Positions 21,101 to 29,583 of a stretch of DNA of 64,000 bases are shown here, piece by piece. The translations under genes were made by a program, and so were the position numbers. Under the pieces are notes generated by a model. The model made no database searches, was not told where the DNA came from, and saw nothing but the letters and a program-made list of their open reading frames with translations. Origin of the DNA: Streptomyces sp. CC0208 (lineage in GTDB: Bacteria; Actinomycetota; Actinomycetes; Streptomycetales; Streptomycetaceae); the NCBI RefSeq assembly GCF_003443735.1, contig NZ_CP031969.1, forward strand, positions 2,852,001 through 2,916,000. Direction: 5' to 3'. Numbering within the stretch: the first letter of the stretch is position 1; each line of letters opens with the position of its first letter.

Positions 21101-22342
21101 TCAGGCCGGATACGGCGGAAATCCGCCGACCAGATCCCGCACTTCTTCACGTGCCCTGGCGCTCTCGACCTCACCGCGCACCACCCCTGCGAGCAGGGCG
21201 GCGATCCCCGTCATCTCCTTCTCGGCCATGCCCTGGGTGGTGACGGCGGCGGTGCCCAGGCGCAGTCCGCGCAGGTCCGCGTGAGGCAGCGCACAGCAGT
21301 CGAGCACCATCCCCGCGGCCGCGAGCCGTCCCCGCGCGGTGCGTCCGTCGACGCCGAGCGGCGCCGGATCGGCCGTCACGAGATGGGTGTCGGTCCCGCC
21401 GGTGGTGACCACGAGTCCCTCGTCGGCCAGCGCGGCCGCGAGGACCCGCGCGTTGGCGACCACCTGATGGGCGTACGCGGTGAACGCCGGTGTCGCCGCC
21501 TCGCCGAACGCGACCGCCTTCGCGGCGATGGTGTGCATCTGCGCGCCGCCCTGCGTGAACGGGAAGACGGCCCGGTCGACCCGCTCGGCCAGCTCGCTCC
21601 CGCACAGGATCATGCCGCCGCGGGGACCGCGCAGGACCTTGTGGGTGGTGGCGCAGACGATGTCGGCGTACGGCACCGGACTGGGCGCCGCTCCCCCGGC
21701 GACGAGTCCGATGGGGTGGGCGGCGTCGGCGATGAGGTACGCGCCCACCTCGTCGGCGACCTCGCGGAAGAAGGCGTAGTCGATGTGCCGGGGGTAGGCG
21801 ATGGAGCCGCACACGATCGCCTTGGGCCGGTGGGTGCGGGCGAGGGTGCGGACCTGGTCGTGGTCGATGAGCCCGGTCTCGGCGTCGACGCCGTAGCCGA
21901 CGAAGTCGAACCAGCGGCCGGAGAAGTTGGCGGGCGAGCCGTGGGTGAGATGGCCGCCGTAGGGCAGGCCGAGGGCGAGGACGGTGTCGCCGGGGCGCAG
22001 GAGCACGGCGTAGGCGGCCAGCACCGCCGAAGAGCCGGAGTGGGACTGCACGTTGGCGTGTTCGGCGCCGAACAGGGACTTCGCCCGGTCCACGGCGAGC
22101 CGCTCGGCGACGTCGACCAGCTCGCAGCCGCCGTGGTGACGGGCTCCCGGATAGCCCTCGGCGTACTTGTTGGCGAGCGAGGAGCCGAGCGCGGCCAGGA
22201 CGGCCGGCGAGCAGAAGTTCTCGGCGGCGATGAGCTGGAGCGTCGACGACTGCCGGTCGAGCTCCCCGAGCAGGATCTCGGCCAGCTCGGGGTCCTGCCC
22301 CGCGAGGGCGTCGGCGGTGGTGGGCGCATGGGTGACCGACAT
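21101..22342 (-). CDS. glyA2: serine hydroxymethyltransferase-like PLP enzyme (divergent)
   Basis: A 413-residue fold-type I PLP enzyme of the SHMT family, which normally interconverts serine and glycine with tetrahydrofolate. Kept features are the PLP lysine (K235 in TTHKVLRGPRGG), DAAH (D206, H209), NKYAEGYPG and the carboxylate-binding Arg near GLRLGTAAVTTQG. The usual RYYGGCE is RHHGGCE here (His69-His70 replacing two Tyr), including the Tyr65 equivalent of the E. coli enzyme; LNLAHGGHLTHG is LGLPYGGHLTHG. It is therefore a second, divergent GlyA; alpha-methylserine-type activity is an alternative. It sits between the phosphatase homologue and the WecA-like gene on the same strand. Confidence 0.85.
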   Translation of the reverse strand: MSVTHAPTTADALAGQDPELAEILLGELDRQSSTLQLIAAENFCSPAVLAALGSSLANKYAEGYPGARHHGGCELVDVAERLAVDRAKSLFGAEHANVQSHSGSSAVLAAYAVLLRPGDTVLALGLPYGGHLTHGSPANFSGRWFDFVGYGVDAETGLIDHDQVRTLARTHRPKAIVCGSIAYPRHIDYAFFREVADEVGAYLIADAAHPIGLVAGGAAPSPVPYADIVCATTHKVLRGPRGGMILCGSELAERVDRAVFPFTQGGAQMHTIAAKAVAFGEAATPAFTAYAHQVVANARVLAAALADEGLVVTTGGTDTHLVTADPAPLGVDGRTARGRLAAAGMVLDCCALPHADLRGLRLGTAAVTTQGMAEKEMTGIAALLAGVVRGEVESARAREEVRDLVGGFPPYPA

Positions 22343-22411
22343 GGTGGACTCCGGGGCGTCGACGGTGACGTACGTCCAATGTAGGCCGGGGGCCGGTGGG
22401 GTGCCCGGTCG

Positions 22412-22465
22412 TTACGTCCTTGCGGGTACACCGGTGAGCACGGTGACGACGTGATCCAGCGCCTC
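22412..22465 (-). pseudogene. duplicated 3' relic of the adjacent phosphatase-like gene
   Basis: In the minus frame ending at TAA 22412-22414, 17 codons read EALDHVVTVLTGVPART, closely matching the true C-terminus of the upstream gene (EALDPVVTALTGVPARA). It lies 40 bp behind the real stop, in a different frame, with no ribosome site. It looks like the remains of a short tandem duplication. Confidence 0.6.
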
Positions 22466-22505
22466 GTGCGGCCTCATCCCCACAGCGCCCCGCCCCCGCC
22501 CCGCG

Positions 22506-23177
22506 TCACGCGCGCGCCGGAACCCCCGTCAGCGCCGTCACCACCGGATCCAGCGCCTCGTTTATCTCGTCCCCGATCGAGCGGAAGAAGGGCAGCGGTG
22601 CTCCGTACGGGTCGAAGACCTCGTCGGCCTCGGCGGTGGGGGCCAGGAGCCACCCGCGTAGCGCGGCCGCCGCGCGGACCAGGGCGCGTGCGCGGCTCAC
22701 CAGGCCCTCCTCCAGGGGCGGCAGGGTCGCCGGGTCTATCGCCTTCACCAGACGGGTGAACTCCTTCAGGGTGAAGGTGCGCAGACCCGCCGAGTGCCCC
22801 ATCGAGATCACCTGCTGGCGGTGGTCGCGGGTGGCCGTCAGGACCAGGTCCGCCATGATCACGTGTTCGTCCAGCAGTTCGCGTCCGGTGAAGCCGGAGG
22901 GGTCCGCGCCGAACTCGGCAAGGACGGTCTCCGCGTTGGCCTCCATGGGCGCGCCCTCGTGGCCCCAGGTCCCCGCGCTCTCCACGACGAGCCCGCCCCA
23001 CAGCGGGTCGCCGAGCCGGTCCGCCAGGGCATGCCGGGTCAGCCGCTCGGTGATCGGCGAGCGGCACACGTTGCCGGTGCTGACGTGGAGGATGCGGAAG
23101 CTGTCACGCGGGAGCCCTGTGAAGGTCCGCGTCTCTTCCCCGTCCCATATGCCACGCCCCGCGTCAGGGGCCGTCAA
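22506..23177 (-). CDS. low-molecular-weight phosphatase-fold protein lacking the catalytic cysteine
   Basis: A 223-residue member of the LMW protein-tyrosine/arginine phosphatase fold. The P-loop, normally V-C-x-G-N-x-C-R-S-P, reads HVSTGNVCRSPITE, so the nucleophile Cys is Ser33; the second Cys (38), Arg39 and the DPYG acid motif remain. The codon is AGC, checked directly. An N-terminal extension of about 25 residues and a long mid-region lengthen it beyond the usual 150. It starts at TTG 23177 overlapping the tsaC/Sua5 stop; no other in-frame start precedes the P-loop. It is probably a catalytically dead or altered phosphatase coupled to TsaC. The function is open. Confidence 0.85.
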   Translation of the reverse strand: MTAPDAGRGIWDGEETRTFTGLPRDSFRILHVSTGNVCRSPITERLTRHALADRLGDPLWGGLVVESAGTWGHEGAPMEANAETVLAEFGADPSGFTGRELLDEHVIMADLVLTATRDHRQQVISMGHSAGLRTFTLKEFTRLVKAIDPATLPPLEEGLVSRARALVRAAAALRGWLLAPTAEADEVFDPYGAPLPFFRSIGDEINEALDPVVTALTGVPARA

Positions 23178-23821
23178 TTCGCCACCTCGAGGTCGGGTAC
23201 GACCTTCCTGAGCTCGTCCGCGGAGATCGCGCCCGCGCGCAGCAGCAGGGGCACCTCGCGGGTGACGTCGACGATCGAGGAGGGGACGTTGCCGGGGGTC
23301 GGGCCGCCGTCGAGGTAGACGGAGACCGAGTCGCCGAGCATCTCCTGCGCGGCGTCGCAGGTCTCCGGCGAGGGGTGACCGGTCAGGTTGGCGGAGGAGA
23401 CCGCCATGGGGCCGACCTCGGTCAGCAGCTCGATGGCGACGGGGTGGAGCGGCATCCGGACGGCCACCGTGCCCCTGGTGTCACCCAGGTCCCACTGGAG
23501 GGACGGCTGGTGCTTGGCGACGAGCGTGAGCGCGCCCGGCCAGAAGGCGTCCACGAGCTCCCAGGCCAGCTCGGAGAAGTCGGTGACGAGACCGTGGAGG
23601 GTGTTCGGGGAGCCGATCAGCACGGGGGTGGGCATGTTGCGGCCCCGGCCCTTGGCCTCCAGGAGGTCATGGACGGCCTCGGAGGAGAACGCGTCGGCGC
23701 CGATGCCGTACACCGTGTCGGTCGGGAGGACCACGAGCTCGCCACGGCGGACGGCGGACGCGGCTTCGCGCAGACCGGTCGTGCGGTCGGTCGCGTCGTT
23801 GGTGTCGTATCGCCGTGCCAT
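23174..23821 (-). CDS. L-threonylcarbamoyladenylate synthase (TsaC/Sua5/YrdC)
   Basis: A 215-residue YrdC-domain enzyme that forms threonylcarbamoyl-AMP for the t6A37 modification of ANN-decoding tRNAs. Motifs include VLPTDTVYGIGADAF, PTPVLIGSP, WPGALTLVAK, VAVRMPLH and AVSSANLTGHPS. Start ATG 23821 has GAGGAGG about 10 bases upstream. It lies downstream of prmC (52-bp gap) and overlaps the phosphatase-like gene by 4 bases. It lacks the extra Sua5 C-terminal domain, so TsaC-type is the better name. Confidence 0.93.
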   Translation of the reverse strand: MARRYDTNDATDRTTGLREAASAVRRGELVVLPTDTVYGIGADAFSSEAVHDLLEAKGRGRNMPTPVLIGSPNTLHGLVTDFSELAWELVDAFWPGALTLVAKHQPSLQWDLGDTRGTVAVRMPLHPVAIELLTEVGPMAVSSANLTGHPSPETCDAAQEMLGDSVSVYLDGGPTPGNVPSSIVDVTREVPLLLRAGAISADELRKVVPDLEVAN

Positions 23822-23873
23822 ATCTAGCGGGCCTCCTCGTACACGTACTGCTCTGGAGTCTTGGGAGTGCGGC

Positions 23874-24719
23874 TCACGGCATCGCCCTGCGGGCCGTCGC
23901 GAACCTGGGGCGGTTGTTGAGGTCGGGGTGGTCGGCCGCGTCGGCCCAGCCCCGCTCCTCGGTGAAGATCCACGGCACCTGGCCGCCCTGGGTGTCGGCG
24001 TGCTCGATGACGACGACACCCCCGGGGCGCAGGAGCCGGTGTGCTGTCCGTTCCAGACCGCGGATGAGGTCGAGGCCGTCCTCGCCGGAGAACAGGGCGA
24101 GTTCGGGGTCGTAGTCCCGCGCCTCGGGAGCGACGTACTCCCACTCGGTGAGCGGGATGTAGGGCGGGTTGGAGATGACCAGGTCGACATGGCCGTCGAG
24201 GTCGCGGAAGGCGTCCAGGGCGTTGCCCTGACGCAGGTCGACCCTGGACCCCTCGACGTTCTTGCGGGTCCAGCGCAGGGCTTCCTCGGACAGCTCCACG
24301 GCGTGCACGCGGGAGCGCGGGACCTCCTGGGCGAGGGCGAGCGCGATGGCGCCGGAGCCGGTGCACAGGTCGACGATGCACGGCTCGACGACGTCCATCG
24401 CGCGGACGGCGTCTATGGCCCAGCCGACCACCGACTCGGTCTCGGGGCGCGGCACGAACACACCGGGGCCCACCTGGAGTTCGAGGTAGCGGAAGTAGGC
24501 GAGGCCGGTGATGTGCTGGAGCGGCTCGCGCTGCTCCCGGCGCGCGATGGTCTCCCAGTAGCGGGCGTCGAAGTCCGCGTCCTTCACGGAGTGCAGCTCG
24601 CCCCGCTTCACGCCGTGCACGAACGCGGCGAGCTCCTCCGCGTCGTTGCGCGGCGAGGGCACGCCGGCGTCGGCCAGCCGCTGGGTGGCCTGGGCCACCT
24701 CTGCGAGCAGCAGGTTCAC
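23874..24719 (-). CDS. prmC: peptide-chain release factor N5-glutamine methyltransferase
   Basis: A 281-residue SAM-dependent methyltransferase that methylates the GGQ glutamine of release factors. The N-terminal helical domain precedes the Rossmann core with IVDLCTGSGAIALALA and the catalytic NPPYIP motif (VISNPPYIPLTEWEYV). FVPRPETESVVGWA is another family mark. It starts at GTG 24719 with GGAGG 7 bases upstream. It lies directly behind prfA (64-bp gap), the classic substrate-enzyme pairing. Confidence 0.95.
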   Translation of the reverse strand: MNLLLAEVAQATQRLADAGVPSPRNDAEELAAFVHGVKRGELHSVKDADFDARYWETIARREQREPLQHITGLAYFRYLELQVGPGVFVPRPETESVVGWAIDAVRAMDVVEPCIVDLCTGSGAIALALAQEVPRSRVHAVELSEEALRWTRKNVEGSRVDLRQGNALDAFRDLDGHVDLVISNPPYIPLTEWEYVAPEARDYDPELALFSGEDGLDLIRGLERTAHRLLRPGGVVVIEHADTQGGQVPWIFTEERGWADAADHPDLNNRPRFATARRAMP

Positions 24720-24783
24720 GCAAGTCCTCCGTGTCGTACTCGGTCGTGCGTACGTGCCTCTTTCGGGCCCTCTTCGGCGGCCT

Positions 24784-25860
24784 TTACGCGGCCGCCAGCT
24801 TCGCTGCCGAGTCCGCGTCGACGCAGGCCTGGATCACCGCGTCGAGGTCGCCGTCCAGGACCTGGTCCAGGTTGTACGACTTGAAGCCGACGCGGTGGTC
24901 CGAGATGCGGTTCTCCGGGAAGTTGTACGTGCGGATCTTCTCGGAGCGGTCGACGGTGCGGACCTGGCTGCGCCGGGCGTCGGCGGCATTGCGCTCCGCC
25001 TCCTCCTGCGCCGCCGCGAGCAGCCTGGAGCGCAGGATACGCAAGGCCTGCTCCTTGTTCTGCAGCTGGCTCTTCTCGTTCTGGCAGGAGGCGACGACTC
25101 CGGTGGGAATGTGCGTGATGCGCACGGCGGAGTCGGTCGTGTTGACGGACTGGCCGCCGGGCCCGGAGGAGCGGTAGACGTCGATGCGGAGGTCGTTGGG
25201 GTTGATCTCGACGTCGACCTCCTCGGCCTCGGGCGTGACCAGCACACCGGCCGCGGAGGTGTGGATACGGCCCTGGGACTCGGTCGCCGGGACGCGCTGC
25301 ACCCGGTGCACGCCGCCCTCGTACTTCATCCGGGCCCAGACGCCCTGCCCGGGTTCGGTGGCACCGTTTCCGCCCTTGGTCTTCACGGCGACCTGGACGT
25401 CCTTGTAGCCGCCCAGTTCGGACTCGGTGGCGTCGATGATCTCGGTCTTCCAGCCGACGCGCTCGGCGTACCGGAGATACATGCGCAGCAGGTCGCCCGC
25501 GAACAGCGCCGACTCGTCACCGCCGGCCCCGGCCTTGATCTCCAGGATGACGTCCTTGTCGTCGCTGGGGTCGCGCGGGACGAGGAGCAGCCGCAGCTTC
25601 TCCGTCAGCTCGTCGCGGGCCTTCTCCAGCTCCTTGACCTCGGCGGCGAACTCCGCGTCGTCGGCGCCGAGTTCGCGCGCGGTCTCGATGTCGTCGCCGG
25701 TCTGCTTCCAGGAGCGGTACGTGGCGACGATCGGGGTGAGCTCGGCGTAGCGCTTGTTCAGCTTGCGCGCGTTGGCCTGGTCGGAGTGGACCGACGGGTC
25801 GGCGAGCTTCTTCTCCAGGTCGGCGTGCTCACCGACGAGTTCCTCGACGGCCTCGAACAT
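24784..25860 (-). CDS. prfA: peptide chain release factor 1
   Basis: A 358-residue RF1 that reads UAA/UAG stop codons. The GGQ loop is [18 protein letters not shown] and the region of the tripeptide anticodon follows the domain 2 sequence [16 protein letters not shown]. Start ATG 25860 ([18 protein letters not shown]) is conserved. It precedes prmC in the same transcription unit. A terminator behind rpmE suggests that it has its own promoter in the 104-bp spacer. Confidence 0.97.
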   Translation of the reverse strand: MFEAVEELVGEHADLEKKLADPSVHSDQANARKLNKRYAELTPIVATYRSWKQTGDDIETARELGADDAEFAAEVKELEKARDELTEKLRLLLVPRDPSDDKDVILEIKAGAGGDESALFAGDLLRMYLRYAERVGWKTEIIDATESELGGYKDVQVAVKTKGGNGATEPGQGVWARMKYEGGVHRVQRVPATESQGRIHTSAAGVLVTPEAEEVDVEINPNDLRIDVYRSSGPGGQSVNTTDSAVRITHIPTGVVASCQNEKSQLQNKEQALRILRSRLLAAAQEEAERNAADARRSQVRTVDRSEKIRTYNFPENRISDHRVGFKSYNLDQVLDGDLDAVIQACVDADSAAKLAAA

Positions 25861-25910
25861 CTTGGGCTCCTGAACTGCGTAAAGAAAGAGGGAGGGCGGG
25901 CGACCAAAAA

Positions 25911-25953
25911 CGCCGGTCCCGGCGCACTCCGAGGAGTGCGGCGTGGACCGGCG
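25911..25953 (-). terminator. intrinsic terminator between rpmE and prfA
   Basis: An outer 9-bp stem (25911-25919 with 25945-25953, CGCCGGTCC/GGACCGGCG) encloses an inner 7-bp stem (GCACTCC/GGAGTGC). In the minus-strand transcript it is followed by a UUUUU run. It ends the rpmE message. Confidence 0.85.
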
Positions 25954-25964
25954 CTGGTGGCTCG

Positions 25965-26183
25965 CTACTTCTTGGCAGCAGCCTTGCCGAAGCGGGCCTC
26001 GAAGCGGGCCACACGGCCACCGGTGTCGAGGATCTTCTGCTTGCCCGTGTAGAACGGGTGGCACTCGGAGCAGACCTCGGCACGGATGGTGCCGCTGGAG
26101 ATCGTGCTACGGGTGGTGAACGACGCGCCACAGGTGCAGCTGACCTGCGTCTCGACGTACTCGGGGTGGATGTCGCGCTTCAA
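25965..26183 (-). CDS. rpmE: 50S ribosomal protein L31, zinc-binding type
   Basis: A 72-residue L31 of the C+ type: SCTCGAS and VCSECHPF supply four cysteines for zinc. [10 protein letters not shown] and [17 protein letters not shown] are family signatures. The start is TTG 26183 (Leu-Lys-Arg-Asp), with AGGAGA 5 bases upstream; upstream in-frame codons lack a site. Such zinc-type L31 is used when zinc is plentiful and a Zur-controlled C- paralogue replaces it in zinc shortage (family knowledge). Confidence 0.96.
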   Translation of the reverse strand: MKRDIHPEYVETQVSCTCGASFTTRSTISSGTIRAEVCSECHPFYTGKQKILDTGGRVARFEARFGKAAAKK

Positions 26184-26334
26184 GGTGTCTCCTAGTTTCG
26201 GGAGGGTGCCGGGTCGCCATCGCGGATTGCGGGGGCGTGAACCGGGACCGACGTACCAGTCTGCCAGGACTGGCCGCATCCCCCAAAACGAGGGGTCGCC
26301 GCGATCTATTCCCCAGCCCCCGGCAGACGGCCCG

Positions 26335-27441
26335 CTACGAGGTGACGACGCCCTTGGCCTGGCCCGTCGCGGTGCCCTCGGTGGCCGACTTCGGGATCGC
26401 CCGGTCGTTCTCCAGGGCCGTCCAGATCTGCTTGGCCTTGGCTTCCTGCACGATCACGCGGTTGGGGTTCGCCGGGTCGTACCGGACCGGCATGGTGACC
26501 ATGGTCATGCCGGAGGGGCTGATGCCCTTGAGGCCGCCCGCGAAGGAGACCAGGGAGTTGACCGAGCCGAGGTCGGAGTCGGTGGTGACGGCCTTGGTGG
26601 CGGTGTCGGCGAGGTCGTACAGCTTCTTCGGGCTGGTCAGCACGCCGACGCTCTTGACCTGCTTGACCAGTGCCTTGATGAAGGCCTGCTGGAGCTGGAT
26701 ACGGCCGAGGTCGCTGCCGTCGCCCACGCCGTGCCGGGTGCGGACGAGACCGAGGGCCTGGGCGCCGGTGAGCTCGTGCGTGCCGGCCTTGAGGTCCAGG
26801 TGGCTGTCGGTGTCCTTGATGGCCTTGGTCGTGGTGACCGTGACCCCGCCGAGTTCGTCGACCAGCTTCTCGAAGCCGCTGAAGTCGACCTCCAGGTAGT
26901 GGTCCATGCGGATGTCGGTCATGGACTCGACCGTCTTCACCGCGCAGGCCGCACCGCCGGTCGTGTACGCGGAGTTGAACATCACGTCCGAGGCGGCGTC
27001 GTGCTCCTTGCCGTCGGTGTCGGTGCACTCCGGGCGGTCGATCAGGGTGTCGCGCGGGATGGAGACCACGGCGGCCTTCTTGTGGCCCTCGTACACGTGG
27101 ATGATCATCGCGGTGTCGGAGCGTGCGCTGCCGTCGTCGGTGCCGCCGCCGAGCTCCTTGTTGGAGCCGGAGCGGGTGTCCGAACCCAGGACGAGGATGT
27201 TCTCGGAGCCGTTGTCGACCTTCGAGGGCCGGGCGCTGCCGAGCACCTGGTCGATGTCGACGCTCTTGATGTTGCCGTTGAGCTTGAAGTACACGTAGCC
27301 GGCCCCGGTGCCGCCCACCACGACGATCCCCGCGGCGACCCACGCCATGACCAGCAGGCCCTTGCGGCCCCTGCTGCGGGGTTTGCGGCGGCTTCCCTTG
27401 CCCCCCGGTATTCGGGGATTCGGCGTGCTCTCGGCTGACAT
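26335..27441 (-). CDS. LytR-CpsA-Psr (LCP) cell-wall glycopolymer ligase
   Basis: A 368-residue LCP-family protein that attaches teichoic-acid or similar glycopolymers from undecaprenyl carriers to peptidoglycan. A basic N-terminus ([12 protein letters not shown]) and one membrane helix ([18 protein letters not shown]) precede the extracellular LCP domain with [33 protein letters not shown] and the [20 protein letters not shown] arginine cluster. Start ATG 27441 follows GAGGAG. Upstream sits an ECF-type promoter. With the WecA-like gene in the same region it fits an envelope role. Confidence 0.94.
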   Translation of the reverse strand: MSAESTPNPRIPGGKGSRRKPRSRGRKGLLVMAWVAAGIVVVGGTGAGYVYFKLNGNIKSVDIDQVLGSARPSKVDNGSENILVLGSDTRSGSNKELGGGTDDGSARSDTAMIIHVYEGHKKAAVVSIPRDTLIDRPECTDTDGKEHDAASDVMFNSAYTTGGAACAVKTVESMTDIRMDHYLEVDFSGFEKLVDELGGVTVTTTKAIKDTDSHLDLKAGTHELTGAQALGLVRTRHGVGDGSDLGRIQLQQAFIKALVKQVKSVGVLTSPKKLYDLADTATKAVTTDSDLGSVNSLVSFAGGLKGISPSGMTMVTMPVRYDPANPNRVIVQEAKAKQIWTALENDRAIPKSATEGTATGQAKGVVTS

Positions 27442-27537
27442 GTGCTCCTCGAATCTCGTCCGGTCGGTTACCCCCTGCTTTCAGGGTCAGACGTGGTCGT
27501 GGAAGACCCGTACCGCACCATCGTCGCTCCGCCTGGT

Positions 27538-27567
27538 CAGACGGCGAAACTCGAGAAAGGGTTGCAC
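27538..27567 (-). promoter_or_regulatory. ECF-type promoter upstream of the LCP gene
   Basis: On the minus strand GTGCAACC (27567-27560) is followed by 16 bases and CGTCTG (27543-27538), about 97 bp before the LCP start. The same -35 and a related CGTAC -10 occur at the ECF sigma locus (45360-45449). The form resembles the envelope-stress sigma-E consensus as I remember it. Confidence 0.55.
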
Positions 27568-27568
27568 A

Positions 27569-27609
27569 ACGTGCTGTGACCACCACGTGAAGCAGTGGTC
27601 ACAGCACGT
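27569..27609 (-). terminator. terminator of the secreted protease gene
   Basis: A perfect 15-bp inverted repeat, ACGTGCTGTGACCAC (27569-27583) with its complement (27595-27609), encloses an 11-base loop, 38 bases behind the protease stop. Confidence 0.85.
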
Positions 27610-27647
27610 GACAGGAGAAGCAGAGCGAGCCCTGCTCACCAGCGGTT

Positions 27648-29462
27648 TCAGCCAAAGATGTCGTACTGCTGGAAACCGGTCCCCGCAGTGGTCCTTGTGG
27701 CAAAGATCTCGCTGGTCCCCTTGCCGGTGCCCTTGTACAGGTAGAGCGTGCCGCCCGGGGTGCGGGCCAGCAGGTCGGCCTTGCCGTCGCCGGTGATGTC
27801 ACCGACGGCGTCGAAGGCGTTGTAGCCGCTCCAGTTCGTGCGCACCTTGACCCGGGCCGCGAAGACGCCCGTGCCGGAGGTGCCGGTGCCCTTGTACAGG
27901 TAGAGGTCGCCGGTGCTCTTGTTGCGGGCGAGCACGTCCGCCTTGCCGTCGCCGGTGAAGTCGCCGTGGCCGAGCAGCTGGTTGTACTGGCTCCAGCCGC
28001 CGCCGACCCTGACCCGGGCCGCGAAGCTGCCGTCGCCCTTGCCCGGGTAGATCCACAGGACGCCCGCGGAGTCCACGGAGAGCAGGTCGGGCTTGTAGTC
28101 GCCGGTCACGTCGCCGGGGGTGACGATCCGGGTGCGGGTCCGCCAGTCGGTGAAGACCTTCTTCGGGGCGGCCCAGGCACCGCCGGTGGACGACGGGACG
28201 AACCGCAGCCAGTACACGTCACCGGTGGCGGAGACGCGGTAGAGCAGGTCCTGGAAGCCGTCCCGGTTGAGGTCGGTCTGCCGGACGAGGTTCACGCCGT
28301 TCCAGTCGCCCCAGGACTGCCGAGCGGCGAAGGTGGTGCCCTTGGAGTCCTGCTCGTAGCCGACCTTGCTGGAGGAGTTGCGCACCCACAGGTCGGCCTT
28401 GTGGTCGAAGCTCAGGTTGGTGTCGTCGACGCGCGGGTAGGCGGCACCGACGTACTTGCTGACCTTGGTGAAGACGCTGTAGGCGCCCTTGGCCACGCAG
28501 TCCGTGACGTTCCAGGAGACGACGCCGACGATCCGCCCGTTCACGACGAGGGGGCCACCGGAGTCACCGCTGCAGATGGCGGTCGTACCGGAGTCGCTGC
28601 CGCTGGCGGCCGGGCCCGCGCAGGTCATGTGCCCCTTGATGAACCAGGAGCCGTAGGCCGCGGCGCAGGTCGTGTCCGACTTGATGGGCAGCGTGGCCGT
28701 CTTCAGCGTCTCGGAGATGTCGTCGCTGGTGGAGCTGGTACGGCCCCAGCCGTAGACCTTGGCGGTCTTGGCACCGGTCGTGGCGGGGTCGTACGAGGCG
28801 GTGTCGGTGGCCGTCGTCATGCGGATCGGGGTGGCCTTGACGGGGGCCGCCAGGGTCAGGACCGCGATGTCGTTGTCGATGGTGTCCGCGTTGTACGACG
28901 GGTGGTACCACTGCCGCAGTACGGCCGTGGCGGTACCGCCGTGCAGGTCACCGTCGTCGGAGGGCAGCTGCGTGGCACCGGTCACCACGGCGCCGCCCTT
29001 GGCCCAGTTCGCGCCCTTGACGCAGTGCGCGGCGGTGAGGATCTTCGTCGGCGCGACGACCGCGCCGCCGCAGAAGAACCCGGTGTCGTCGCTGGTGTCC
29101 GTGGTGCCCTGGTCGTCGGTGTACCAGAGCTGGGCCATCCACGGGGCCGAGGTGATGGTGGTCGTCGTACCGCCGATGATCATCGGCGAGACGGTGGAGT
29201 CGACCTTGCCCCCGCTCATCGGCGACCGGGTCATCGTGCGGGAGGTGTCCTCCGCCGCGACGGCACCGGCGATCCGCCGCTCCAGTTCGGCCTGCGACGG
29301 CGTGGAGGCGGTGGCGGCGGCCGGGGCCGGTGCCTGCGGCTCGGGCACGACGGTGGCCGCGTTCGCCGATGTGGCCAGCAGCGCGGCAGCCACGGCGACG
29401 GGCAGAGCGATCCACGCACGCCGTCTGTGCCGGCCGGCGCCTCCGGACATGGGTATACCCAT
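27648..29462 (-). CDS. secreted trypsin-like serine protease with FG-GAP/VCBS repeats
   Basis: A 604-residue exported protein. A basic N-terminus and signal sequence (RRRAWIALPVAVAAALLATSANA) lead into a propeptide-like stretch and then a trypsin (S1) domain at about 95-330. The triad is His in ILTAAHCVKG, Asp in DNDIAVLTL and Ser in CSGDSGGPLVV. Residues about 350-600 hold FG-GAP/VCBS-type repeats, each with a calcium-like D-x-x-x-D-G-x-x-D core (TDLNRDGFQDLL, GDFTGDGKADVL, GDITGDGKADLL). It starts at ATG 29462; ATG 29450 is an in-frame alternative nearer the signal peptide. It has its own terminator. The substrate is unknown. Confidence 0.93.
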   Translation of the reverse strand: MGIPMSGGAGRHRRRAWIALPVAVAAALLATSANAATVVPEPQAPAPAAATASTPSQAELERRIAGAVAAEDTSRTMTRSPMSGGKVDSTVSPMIIGGTTTTITSAPWMAQLWYTDDQGTTDTSDDTGFFCGGAVVAPTKILTAAHCVKGANWAKGGAVVTGATQLPSDDGDLHGGTATAVLRQWYHPSYNADTIDNDIAVLTLAAPVKATPIRMTTATDTASYDPATTGAKTAKVYGWGRTSSTSDDISETLKTATLPIKSDTTCAAAYGSWFIKGHMTCAGPAASGSDSGTTAICSGDSGGPLVVNGRIVGVVSWNVTDCVAKGAYSVFTKVSKYVGAAYPRVDDTNLSFDHKADLWVRNSSSKVGYEQDSKGTTFAARQSWGDWNGVNLVRQTDLNRDGFQDLLYRVSATGDVYWLRFVPSSTGGAWAAPKKVFTDWRTRTRIVTPGDVTGDYKPDLLSVDSAGVLWIYPGKGDGSFAARVRVGGGWSQYNQLLGHGDFTGDGKADVLARNKSTGDLYLYKGTGTSGTGVFAARVKVRTNWSGYNAFDAVGDITGDGKADLLARTPGGTLYLYKGTGKGTSEIFATRTTAGTGFQQYDIFG

Positions 29463-29529
29463 GCAAGTCCCCCCAAGGGATCAGAAGTTCAGAGATCGAA
29501 AATTCGACCGAAGAGAGCGATCTTAAACC

Positions 29530-29569
29530 AAAGAGGACCGCCCCCCGTGGTCGGGGGGCGGTCCTCTTT
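29530..29569 (-). terminator. terminator of rho
   Basis: A perfect 17-bp stem (29530-29546 with 29553-29569) and a 6-base loop lie 15 bases past the rho stop. The minus-strand transcript ends UCUUUGGUUU, so it is a strong intrinsic terminator. Confidence 0.92.
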
Positions 29570-29583
29570 CCGAACGCTTGACG

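Noticed and set aside
19526..22384. 952-codon plus-strand frame over wecA and glyA2 genes
   Set aside because: Shadow frame; both minus genes have clear family motifs and ribosome sites.
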